Made by a program: the position numbers and the translations under genes | Shown: positions 1 through 7,454 of the stretch, in pieces | Position numbering within the stretch: the stretch's first letter is position 1 | Layout of the letters: every line of letters starts with the position of its first letter | From: JAFDZW01 sp964404255 | GTDB taxonomy: Bacteria; Bacteroidota; Ignavibacteria; Palsa-1295 | NCBI GenBank assembly: GCA_964404255.1 | Contig: CAYOJJ010000001.1 | Coordinates: 310,001-374,000, forward strand | Direction of reading: 5' to 3' | Length of the DNA: 64,000 nt | The notes under the pieces: generated by a model | The model's database searches: none | What the model saw: only the letters and a program-made list of their open reading frames with translations | What the model was told of the DNA's origin: nothing

Positions 1-2
1 TA

Positions 3-557
3 AAAAATAAAAGGCAGTTGCAATTAGTACTCTGGATAGAAAGTGTGGTTTTAGTAGCTGTTTGTTTTCAACTGGGACTCTTATTTCATAAAACTACAAC
101 TGTATTCCAGGTAAACCCCGGTAATACGTTTGAACATACGACGCAGCTACTACCTTGGATAATAACTCATCCCGGAAAGTATGCCATGGGCGATAAAGCA
201 GGGCTTATGGCGTATATGAGTGGCGCCTCGATACTTCAACTCGAAGGACTGGCTTCCGATTACGCTTTACTTGAGCATATCCAACGATCGGATGCATTAC
301 TTACAGTTCTTAAAGAATACCGAATAACATATCTTATAGTATCTGTGTATGATTCTTTGCAACACACACCCAATGGATATTATATCGAATCGCCACATTC
401 TTTACAGTGTGGGATCACAACTCCAAAACTTAGTACCTATTTACAAACTCTTCCGATGTTTCAATACCGGGCATCGAATAATAAATATTCTATTTTCAAT
501 AAAGTAACAAATACTGAGGCACCTTTAACTACTTCTTATATTTTTAAGATCGAATAG
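3..557 (+). CDS. C-terminal fragment of a polytopic membrane protein, GT-C-like (truncated at left edge)
   Basis: The reading frame is open to the first base of the window, so only the C-terminal part of the gene is present. The fragment begins with one hydrophobic helix (about 20 residues). A soluble tail of about 155 residues follows, with the motif GDKAGLMAYM, then LQLEGL, then a segment ending in YLIVSVYD. A tail of this kind (a short 'GD-AG--AY--' turn, an 'L-GL' turn, then a YLIV strand) is familiar from the C-termini of uncharacterised membrane glycosyltransferase-like proteins of the GT-C fold. That assignment is from memory of the family, and the catalytic loop lies outside the window. 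An internal TTG at 18 could be mistaken for the start. Substrate unknown. It converges on the small membrane gene at 594-779. Confidence 0.55.
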   Translation, partial: KNKRQLQLVLWIESVVLVAVCFQLGLLFHKTTTVFQVNPGNTFEHTTQLLPWIITHPGKYAMGDKAGLMAYMSGASILQLEGLASDYALLEHIQRSDALLTVLKEYRITYLIVSVYDSLQHTPNGYYIESPHSLQCGITTPKLSTYLQTLPMFQYRASNNKYSIFNKVTNTEAPLTTSYIFKIE

Positions 558-593
558 CCATAAATGTCATTCTCATTATGTTAGATGATACGT

Positions 594-779
594 TTAATTC
601 CTTTTATACCCACCCCGAAGTACCCAAATAAGATAGGCCCCTACCCCTACCGATAATATCAAAGCCCCAATACCCATAGCTACACTGCCACCCTGATGTG
701 TTATCTCCCTAATCCCAAAAAAGAGGAAGAATGCCAGTGCGGCGGAGATCAGTACTTTATGGAGAGTGAGTAATTGCAT
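594..779 (-). CDS. Small two-helix membrane protein, unknown function
   Basis: A 61-residue protein starting at ATG (779). It has two hydrophobic stretches, about residues 9-24 and 32-54, joined by a short Gly/Ser-rich loop, and a basic tail ending RGGYKRN. It looks like a small inner-membrane protein. No family is recognised. The ORF is short, so it could be spurious, but clean membrane topology, an ATG start and a location outside any other gene favour a real gene. A weak purine-rich stretch (AGCAGG) lies just upstream of the ATG. It is convergent with the fragment on its left, with 36 bp between them and no obvious terminator. Confidence 0.45.
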   Translation of the reverse strand: MQLLTLHKVLISAALAFFLFFGIREITHQGGSVAMGIGALILSVGVGAYLIWVLRGGYKRN

Positions 780-1112
780 AGCCTGCTTGTAATTATATCC
801 TTGTTCTCATAATAGCTAATAAGCTCTGAATAATTTCCTGATAATAAAAAAGTTATTCAAAAACCGGTTCTGAATAGAACGTTGATAGTTGTTTGCCGCT
901 ATCCACATCGCTGGATACCCTCTGGATAATATCCGGATTTGTGGACGAGAAATAACCTATCCACTTGTGAACATAGTGCTTTATAACTTGTTACAAGGCT
1001 CTAATATATACCTTTAGCGTCTTTTTAAAGGTAGTATTAACAAATCCACACCTTTTAAAATAAGAGTTATATTTATTCTTTAAAAAGAAAAAAGAATTAA
1101 TAATAGAATAGT
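780..1112. other. AT-rich intergenic gap with a cluster of DnaA-box-like 9-mers and the ugd promoter region
   Basis: No gene is visible. The left half holds several 9-mers close to the DnaA box TTATCCACA: 899-907 (8/9), 957-965 (7/9) and 1042-1050 (7/9) on the + strand, and 939-947 and about 966-974 on the - strand (7/9 each). A near-perfect inverted repeat around GGATAATATCC lies at 923-933. The right half (1010-1112) is very AT-rich. It contains TATATTTA at 1068-1075, which resembles the Bacteroidota -7 element and lies 38 nt upstream of the ugd ATG; no good -33 TTTG partner is seen. DnaA binding is inference. Confidence 0.4.
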
Positions 1113-2420
1113 ATGGATATCTCGATCATCGGGACAGGATACGTAGGATTAGTGACCGGAGCAGGGTTAGCCGAAACCGGCCATACCGTAACCTGTATGG
1201 ACATCGTAGCCGAAAAAATAGAGATGCTGCGCCGCGGCGAAATCCCGATCTACGAGCCAGGCCTGGAAGAAATGGTCCAGTTCAATGCCACCGAAGGCCG
1301 CCTGAATTTTACCACCAGCTATGAAGAAGCCGTAGCCAAGGCAAAAGTGATCTTTTTTGCGCTTCCTACGCCTCAAGATGGCGACGGAGCCGCCGACCTA
1401 TCCCGGATCATGCAATGCGCCGAGATCGTAGCTAAGATCATCACCGAACCAAAGGTAATCGTAAATAAATCGACCGTACCGGTGGGTACTGCCGAAAAAG
1501 TCAAGAAGATTTTCGAAGCCCATACCAAGATCCCGGTAGAAGTAGTCTCTAACCCGGAGTTTTTGAAAGAAGGCGCCGCTGTACAGGATTTTATGAAGCC
1601 CGATCGTATCGTGATCGGCTCTTCGAGCGAACAGGCTATCGAGATCATGCAGGAATTGTACGAGCCATTCGTCAGGACCGGCAACCCGATCTACATCATG
1701 GACGAAAAAAGCGCCGAGCTGACGAAGTATGCCGCCAATGCTATGCTCGCACTCAGGATTTCTTTTATGAATGAGATCGCTAATATCTGCGACCGCGTCG
1801 GTGCGGATGTCGATAAAGTCAGAAAAGGTATCGGCTCAGATGCTCGTATTGGTCCGCAGTTCTTATTCCCGGGCGTTGGCTTCGGTGGTAGCTGTTTTCC
1901 GAAAGATGTGAGCGCTATCGTAAAAACGGCGGAAGTATATAACTATGAATTCCGAACCATGAAGGCGGTTCAGGAAGTTAATAAAAAGCAGAAAAAAATT
2001 CTCGTCGAGAAGATTCTCGCTCACTATAATAACGATATTAAAGGCAAGACGTTTGCCCTTTGGGGCTTATCCTTCAAGCCGAAGACGGATGATATACGCG
2101 AGGCCCCATCGCTGGAAATAATCTCTGCACTGCTTGAGCACGGTGCAATCGTGCAAGCTTCCGATCCGGTAGCGATCCCGGCGGTGATGAAAGTATTGCC
2201 GGAAAGCGAATCACTGCAATATCGCCGCCGTTATTATAAAACGCTCGAGCAGGCCGATGCACTCGTTGTGGTAACCGAATGGAATGAATTCCGCAATCCG
2301 GATTTTAATCTACTCGCTTCTTCGCTCAAAGACAAAGTGATCTTCGACGGAAGAAATATATACGATCCGGAAAAAATTTCTGAATTAGGACTGACGTATT
2401 ACGGAATCGGACGCCGGTAA
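1113..2420 (+). CDS. ugd: UDP-glucose 6-dehydrogenase
   Basis: A cytosolic enzyme that oxidises UDP-glucose twice with NAD+ to UDP-glucuronate, a precursor for surface glycans. The 435-residue length is normal for the family. The N-terminus carries the Rossmann motif GTGYVGL (residues 7-13). The segment ELTKYAANAML supplies the conserved Lys and Asn of the active site. The catalytic cysteine is Cys261 in GFGGSCFPKD. The C-terminal UDP-binding domain contains WGLSFKPKTDD and ends normally. The start is the ATG at 1113, just ahead of the nucleotide-binding strand. Seventeen bases separate it from the downstream decarboxylase, so the two should be co-transcribed and act in sequence: UDP-glucose, UDP-glucuronate, UDP-xylose. 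Confidence 0.95.
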   Translation: MDISIIGTGYVGLVTGAGLAETGHTVTCMDIVAEKIEMLRRGEIPIYEPGLEEMVQFNATEGRLNFTTSYEEAVAKAKVIFFALPTPQDGDGAADLSRIMQCAEIVAKIITEPKVIVNKSTVPVGTAEKVKKIFEAHTKIPVEVVSNPEFLKEGAAVQDFMKPDRIVIGSSSEQAIEIMQELYEPFVRTGNPIYIMDEKSAELTKYAANAMLALRISFMNEIANICDRVGADVDKVRKGIGSDARIGPQFLFPGVGFGGSCFPKDVSAIVKTAEVYNYEFRTMKAVQEVNKKQKKILVEKILAHYNNDIKGKTFALWGLSFKPKTDDIREAPSLEIISALLEHGAIVQASDPVAIPAVMKVLPESESLQYRRRYYKTLEQADALVVVTEWNEFRNPDFNLLASSLKDKVIFDGRNIYDPEKISELGLTYYGIGRR

Positions 2421-2437
2421 TTTTCTCTACTGATACT

Positions 2438-3379
2438 ATGCCACGTACACTCATCACCGGCGGTGCCGGATTTCTTGGTAGCCATTTATGCGATCGCTTT
2501 GTAGCCGAAGGTCATGACGTGATCTGTATGGATAATCTCGTTACCGGTAACCCGGCGAATGTTGCTCACCTGTTCGGTAAAGAAAATTTCGTCTTCGAGC
2601 ATTACGATGTAACGAATTTTATCCATGTAGCTGGCCCGCTCGATTATGTGCTGCATTTCGCCTCGCCGGCGAGCCCGATCGATTATTTAAAACTTCCGAT
2701 CCAAACATTGAAAGTTGGCTCGCTCGGCACGCATAAAGCACTTGGCCTTGCCAAAGCAAAGAACGCCCGTTTTTTGCTTGCTTCTACGAGCGAAACCTAT
2801 GGAGATCCTGCTATTCATCCGCAGCCGGAAACGTATTGGGGTAATGTTAACCCGATCGGCATTCGCGGGGTCTATGACGAAGCCAAGCGCTTCGCCGAAG
2901 CGATGACAATGGCCTATCATCGCTACCATGAACTTGAAACGCGTATCGTCCGCATCTTCAACACCTACGGTGAGCGTATGCGCATCGAAGACGGCCGCGC
3001 CATTCCTGCCTTTACCACCCAGGCACTTCGCAACGAACCGATTACCGTCTTCGGTGAAGGCTTACAGACAAGAAGCGTCTGCTACGTTAGTGATCTTGTC
3101 GATGGTATCTATCGTCTGTTGATGAGTGATTATGCCAATCCGGTGAATATTGGCAACCCCGATGAAGTGACGATGCTCGATCTCGCAAAAGAGATTAAGT
3201 CCATGATACCGGAATCGAAAAGCGAGATCGTCTTTAAACCATTACCACAAGATGACCCCCAGGTCCGCCAGCCAGATATTACCCTCGCAAAATCGCTGCT
3301 CGGCTGGAGCCCGACGGTTGACAGAAAAGTCGGATTAGAACGAACAATTAAATATTTTCGCGAAGCATTAGGAAGCTAA
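2438..3379 (+). CDS. UDP-glucuronate decarboxylase (UDP-xylose synthase), extended SDR
   Basis: A 313-residue extended short-chain dehydrogenase. It has the NAD-binding motif GGAGFLGS (8-15). The catalytic set is Thr117/Ser118/Glu119 in STSETYGDP, and Tyr146/Lys150 in YDEAKR. The stretch YWGNVNPIG and the S-E-x-YGDP context are typical of UDP-xylose synthases (UXS) rather than dTDP-glucose 4,6-dehydratases. The family oxidises C4 of UDP-glucuronate, loses CO2 from C6, and reduces to UDP-xylose. Direct linkage to ugd, which makes the substrate, supports the call. UDP-apiose/xylose synthase or an epimerase are less likely alternatives. Confidence 0.9.
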   Translation: MPRTLITGGAGFLGSHLCDRFVAEGHDVICMDNLVTGNPANVAHLFGKENFVFEHYDVTNFIHVAGPLDYVLHFASPASPIDYLKLPIQTLKVGSLGTHKALGLAKAKNARFLLASTSETYGDPAIHPQPETYWGNVNPIGIRGVYDEAKRFAEAMTMAYHRYHELETRIVRIFNTYGERMRIEDGRAIPAFTTQALRNEPITVFGEGLQTRSVCYVSDLVDGIYRLLMSDYANPVNIGNPDEVTMLDLAKEIKSMIPESKSEIVFKPLPQDDPQVRQPDITLAKSLLGWSPTVDRKVGLERTIKYFREALGS

Positions 3380-3581
3380 GCGTTTATTTATTTTATCACT
3401 TGTCCCTGGTCGGCCGGATTATGGCCGTTCTTGTATGTTTATTTGTGGAAGATGTTGATAAAGTTGTCGGTTGGTCATTTTGCGTTTCCTACACAATTCC
3501 CCCCGAACTACTTATCCACTTTTCTCGTTTCCCTGCCTCGAAGAGAATTCCACGTACACTAATTAAAAAAGGAATATGTAA
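3380..3581 (+). promoter_or_regulatory. Leader/promoter region of the RRM gene
   Basis: About 200 bp without a convincing gene; an open frame from a TTG at 3400 has no recognisable features. It contains another DnaA-box-like 9-mer, TTATCCACT at 3512-3520 (8/9), and a weaker reverse match near 3444-3452 (7/9). The Shine-Dalgarno AAGGAA at about 3569-3574 serves the RRM gene. The long leader leaves room for post-transcriptional control, but no defined structure was identified. Confidence 0.35.
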
Positions 3582-3983
3582 ATGGTAGATGTTACCACTG
3601 AAAAAGAGTCACGTGTTGCTGTCGGAAAAAAATTATATGTAGGAAGCTTGCCCTATACCTGGACTGTCGAACAGTTGGAGTCATTATTTTCCCCGTTCGG
3701 CCGGGTATCGAGTACTGCCATTGTTAGCGATATGGTCACTAAGAAGTCGAAGGGTTTCGGCTTCATCGAAATGGATAACGAAGATGCTGCCAAAAAGGCA
3801 ATGGATGAGTTGAACGGCAAAGAAGTCGAAGGCCGTCCGCTTACCGTCCGCGAAGCAAAGCCGAATATGGATAAGCGTTCGCGCGGTGAGGATTCCATCC
3901 TTAACAAGCGCTACGAGTACAACGACCCGACCGGTACCGATACTTCGGGCCGCAGCTATGGCAACCGCAACGGTTGGTGGTAA
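3582..3983 (+). CDS. RRM-domain RNA-binding protein
   Basis: A 133-residue cytosolic protein with one RNA recognition motif. RNP2 is LYVGSL (residues 18-23) and RNP1 is KGFGFIEM (57-64), both with the aromatic residues that stack on RNA bases. After the domain comes a short charged segment and a Gly/Asn/Arg tail ending NRNGWW. Single-RRM proteins with glycine-rich tails occur in cyanobacteria and in the FCB group; in cyanobacteria some respond to cold. The ATG at 3582 has an AAGGAA ribosome site about 10 nt upstream, after a roughly 200-bp non-coding leader. The gene is monocistronic, closed by the terminator at 4003-4030. RNA targets cannot be deduced. Confidence 0.93.
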   Translation: MVDVTTEKESRVAVGKKLYVGSLPYTWTVEQLESLFSPFGRVSSTAIVSDMVTKKSKGFGFIEMDNEDAAKKAMDELNGKEVEGRPLTVREAKPNMDKRSRGEDSILNKRYEYNDPTGTDTSGRSYGNRNGWW

Positions 3984-4002
3984 TACAATAAGTATTGCGA
4001 TT

Positions 4003-4030
4003 AAAAAGGGAGCTATAAGCTCCCTTTTTT
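4003..4030. terminator. Strong bidirectional intrinsic terminator
   Basis: A perfect 12-bp stem (AAAAAGGGAGCT / AGCTCCCTTTTT) with a 3-base ATA loop and flanking A and T tracts. It sits 20 bp after the RRM stop on the + strand and overlaps the stop of the convergent T9SS cargo gene on the - strand, so it can serve both. Confidence 0.93.
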
Positions 4031-7000
4031 ATTTTATAACCGTGATCTGTTCTTTTATTTGAGAGCTACCCGAAGCAGCTTCCAGCCAATACTTACCGCT
4101 CGGAAGGTTATCGATATTAACCTTAAGGCGATTATCCCCTGCTTTGAAGGATAGCTGTTTTTCAAACACCCGAAGACCGCTGGAGGAATACATTCTCAGG
4201 CTGCCTTCCGTCATCAAGCTGCTTTTTATCCTGATATCGAGAGAAGAACTGGCAGGGTTAGGTTGTATAGAGGAAAATTCTAACGGCTGTTTACCGCTAA
4301 GGACTCGCTGGAATAACCTGTCACCGCAGAGAGCGGTAAAATCGAATACCGTCCCCCCGATCACAGCCTGCAAGGCACATGGTCCTGACGATGGAGCAAT
4401 ATCGTTAGCAGCAAAGGAGGATAGCTCTATGGTGGTATTACTATCGCTTGTCAGAAATACCGTATAGGTAAAGGTTGCAATAGTGCTATCGCTCTCAGTA
4501 GTAATCGAAGGACTATGGCTTATTGTAAAATCATTCGTACCAAAACCACTTACGGTATTCGGGCTTGTAAGAGAAAGCGACGTCAGCAGGTCGGTATTTA
4601 GCTTCATAGAAAAAGACATCTTCGAGATCGATGCGATCGACTTTGGATCGGTTTTCAGTTTTACGGTAACGACCTGTTCCCGTTCGGCCGCTGGTTTATC
4701 GATCTCTAACCAGAGGTGCAATCGTATAAGAGGCGTCACCGAATAGGTAACGGCAACGGCCCTCGGTTTGGTATCGATGCTCGTCTGAATAAAAAGAGTA
4801 TCGGTAAAGGTCGTTTTGGAAAATGTAGAATCGGGCAGCGCCGAAAGATGTATCGCTATCGAAGAATCCGGCCCGATGGTTGCAGGCAGCGATAGCGTCG
4901 AGCGGAAGCCGCGCTTTAAAGAAGTAGCGCTTTTAATCGTTATCGAATCACAACCGGAATTAGTAAGCCAAATGACGGAATCGCGCAGATCGCAATAGGA
5001 AAGCGTGCCGAAGTCGATAGTAGTATCGGAAACCGAGAGCAGAGTGCCTCCATTTTTCAGCACGATAATAAGCTGAATAGAGGTATCCTTCCACCCACTA
5101 CCATTGAAATACTGATAATGCAATACAGGATAGTGGTATCCTTTTGTGATTGCGTTGAATTGTATCGGCACTGTAAGCTCAGAATCCGGGCCGACCACGA
5201 ACTGCTTCGATCCCACCAGTGAAAATGCAGGATCGCCGCTGAGCCAGCAGGAATCGATGTGAATGGAATCGCAGCCGGAAGCATTCGTCGCGGTGATAAA
5301 AAGAGTATCGATCTCCGTTTTACAAAATGTTACGGTATCGCTATAGACTCCTTTATTTGGAAGTAATAGGTTGACAACTCCTGCTTTAAGATAAACCTCG
5401 ATAGTGACAGTGATCGTCGAAACCGGTTTTCCTGTAGGGCTTACTTTAAAAGTAAATGTTGTCCGGTGTAACCCCGCTGCGATAGTATTCAGCGCAATGG
5501 AAAGTGCATGATGCTCGGTTGGTTGAAGTGAGAATGGAATGAACTGTTGAATCTGGAAATCGGAATTCGAACTGCTTACCGTATCGACGAGAGAATAATA
5601 ACAACCAAAATTTGTAAATGGCAAAACGAACGGATGCTGCTCGCAGGTCGAAAGAGTATCCAATTGTATAAAAGTGCTATCCGGCCTGACTCCATCGCTA
5701 TTATCGATGGAAGAACCGAGCAAGGTAATTACGGTATCGGTTAGTTTTCCATTTATCTTGATATGCAGTCCGATCTTCGCAGGAGCGGAAGAAATAACGG
5801 TCGGGGCAAAACGAATTTGTAAGGTGAGCGTCATCCCCGGATCCAGTATGATAGGGGTACCAGGTAAAGAGGGGATAATGAATTGCCCGCCGGCGGGTGG
5901 ATCGATCCCCATGATCGTAATAGGTCCACAGCTCTGGTTTGTGATCGATGTGATAGTATCGGACGCCGTACAGATCTTTGCCGGTGCAAAAGCAATGGAA
6001 GAATCCGATAGCAGAAAAGGCGCCGGGATCTCGTTATCGACGATAACATTCAGCGTGATGGTGGTATCATGAACTCCATCTTCGCCCTGATATTGCAGGT
6101 TAATAGCATTGGAAAACGTACCTTTATGATGCGGCAGAATATGTACCGATATTCTCCGGTGATCGAATCGCTGGATAAAAAAAGAAGCGGTGGGTTCTAA
6201 GGTAAAGACGCTATCATTCTGCATCGAGACTGAAGTGATCGATGCCGGCTCACAATAAAAATTAGTGAGAGTAATAAAAGTATCGAGCGGAGAACAGGCT
6301 GATGCGGTATGAATGGATATTGCATCGGTTGAGACATCGACCCGCGAGGATAGATCGAGCAGCCAAATATCTTCGGTTGATGTAGGAACAATAATCCGGC
6401 TGCTATCGACGATAAATCGCTCATCGGGATGATTACATTCTGGACCACCGAGACTGATCCAACTCAGCCCGGAATCGGCGGAGGTCATTAACGAATCGCC
6501 GCCAACAAAAAGATTACCGCACTTGCCGAGATATACTGATCCGGTATTGCCAAAGGGTCTTGTAAAAGGTACCCTGCTTATTTTTCTCCACTGAATACCA
6601 TAATCATCGGAGCGAAAAAAATCGTTGTTGCTATCTCCGATAGCAAATAAGATTGCCGTGTTTGGGAATGCCAGAGGCTGCCAGGATTCCAAGGTGAAAG
6701 GAACAGATAGCCAACTAATACCTCCATTGGTTGTTACAAGCCAGGAAGTCTCATGAGGATCGGCCATACTACATAGTCCATGAACAGAATCACTGAAAGC
6801 ATACCCAGCCAGATTTTTTCTTGAAAAAAAACTCCAGCTTTGGCCATAATCTGATGATACCATACTGGTGGGCCATGACCCATTGGTTGGATCGTCTATC
6901 CAGGAAGAAAAAAATAATTTATGAGAGTAACGATTATAATAAATAGCTCTTCCATCGTACTGCATTAGTTGCGATTTTCTTGGCAATGTAAGATCGACCC

Positions 7001-7382
7001 AATGTTCTCCTCCATCGGTCGTCATAAACACACCACCGTCATAACCGATGTGGCTTGCCCACCCGGTATCGCTATTTTTGAATGTAAAATCGCTAATTCC
7101 AGTATTAGGGGGGTTAAGAGGTACCATTGTTTGCTGCCAGGATTGCCCATCATCGGTGCTTTCCCAGATCTGACCATTATTCAGGCCTGCAAAATATGTC
7201 TCAATAATACCCGGGACATGATAGAGGCAGTTTACATGATCCGGAAACGTCCAGAGTTTTCTCCATTGAGCCTCAGAAGAAGAACTTCCCAATAGCAAAA
7301 GAACTATCACCAGGATAGTTCTTTTCAAAAAAAGGTTTCTATGATCGTATTTCCCTTTCACAACTTTGGTATAAATAACCAT
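4029..7382 (-). CDS. Large secreted protein: BNR-type propeller, Cys-paired Ig-like repeats, T9SS type A sorting domain
   Basis: 1117 residues with an N-terminal signal peptide (LILV-rich helix, cleavage after SSSSEA). The first roughly 340 residues hold repeated Asp-box/BNR-like blades such as STDDGQSW, TTDGGEHW, TTNGGISW, SDDYGIQW and SADSGLSW, suggesting a beta-propeller. Five Ig-like (choice-of-anchor D type) repeats follow, each with a Cys pair about 15-19 residues apart (for example CTASDT...NQSC and CDLRDS...NSGC), then a cohesin-like beta domain. The last 80 residues match a T9SS type A sorting domain: IQPNPASSSLDIRI, the MYSSSG turn, and a LPSGKYWLEA stretch. The protein should cross the outer membrane by type IX secretion. 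An ATG at 7388 is also in frame; 7382 is preferred because AAGAGGT is then about 8 nt upstream. Ligand unknown. Confidence 0.88.
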   Translation of the reverse strand: MVIYTKVVKGKYDHRNLFLKRTILVIVLLLLGSSSSEAQWRKLWTFPDHVNCLYHVPGIIETYFAGLNNGQIWESTDDGQSWQQTMVPLNPPNTGISDFTFKNSDTGWASHIGYDGGVFMTTDGGEHWVDLTLPRKSQLMQYDGRAIYYNRYSHKLFFSSWIDDPTNGSWPTSMVSSDYGQSWSFFSRKNLAGYAFSDSVHGLCSMADPHETSWLVTTNGGISWLSVPFTLESWQPLAFPNTAILFAIGDSNNDFFRSDDYGIQWRKISRVPFTRPFGNTGSVYLGKCGNLFVGGDSLMTSADSGLSWISLGGPECNHPDERFIVDSSRIIVPTSTEDIWLLDLSSRVDVSTDAISIHTASACSPLDTFITLTNFYCEPASITSVSMQNDSVFTLEPTASFFIQRFDHRRISVHILPHHKGTFSNAINLQYQGEDGVHDTTITLNVIVDNEIPAPFLLSDSSIAFAPAKICTASDTITSITNQSCGPITIMGIDPPAGGQFIIPSLPGTPIILDPGMTLTLQIRFAPTVISSAPAKIGLHIKINGKLTDTVITLLGSSIDNSDGVRPDSTFIQLDTLSTCEQHPFVLPFTNFGCYYSLVDTVSSSNSDFQIQQFIPFSLQPTEHHALSIALNTIAAGLHRTTFTFKVSPTGKPVSTITVTIEVYLKAGVVNLLLPNKGVYSDTVTFCKTEIDTLFITATNASGCDSIHIDSCWLSGDPAFSLVGSKQFVVGPDSELTVPIQFNAITKGYHYPVLHYQYFNGSGWKDTSIQLIIVLKNGGTLLSVSDTTIDFGTLSYCDLRDSVIWLTNSGCDSITIKSATSLKRGFRSTLSLPATIGPDSSIAIHLSALPDSTFSKTTFTDTLFIQTSIDTKPRAVAVTYSVTPLIRLHLWLEIDKPAAEREQVVTVKLKTDPKSIASISKMSFSMKLNTDLLTSLSLTSPNTVSGFGTNDFTISHSPSITTESDSTIATFTYTVFLTSDSNTTIELSSFAANDIAPSSGPCALQAVIGGTVFDFTALCGDRLFQRVLSGKQPLEFSSIQPNPASSSLDIRIKSSLMTEGSLRMYSSSGLRVFEKQLSFKAGDNRLKVNIDNLPSGKYWLEAASGSSQIKEQITVIK

Positions 7383-7454
7383 GAACATGACCTCTTGTTA
7401 CGGAGCATGAGGCTCTCTATACCAATGACACCCGAACTACAATTATGTTACATT

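Noticed and set aside
3400..3588. 62-codon frame in the gap before the RRM gene.
   Set aside because: Starts at TTG, has no family features or ribosome site, and overlaps the RRM start; treated as leader sequence.
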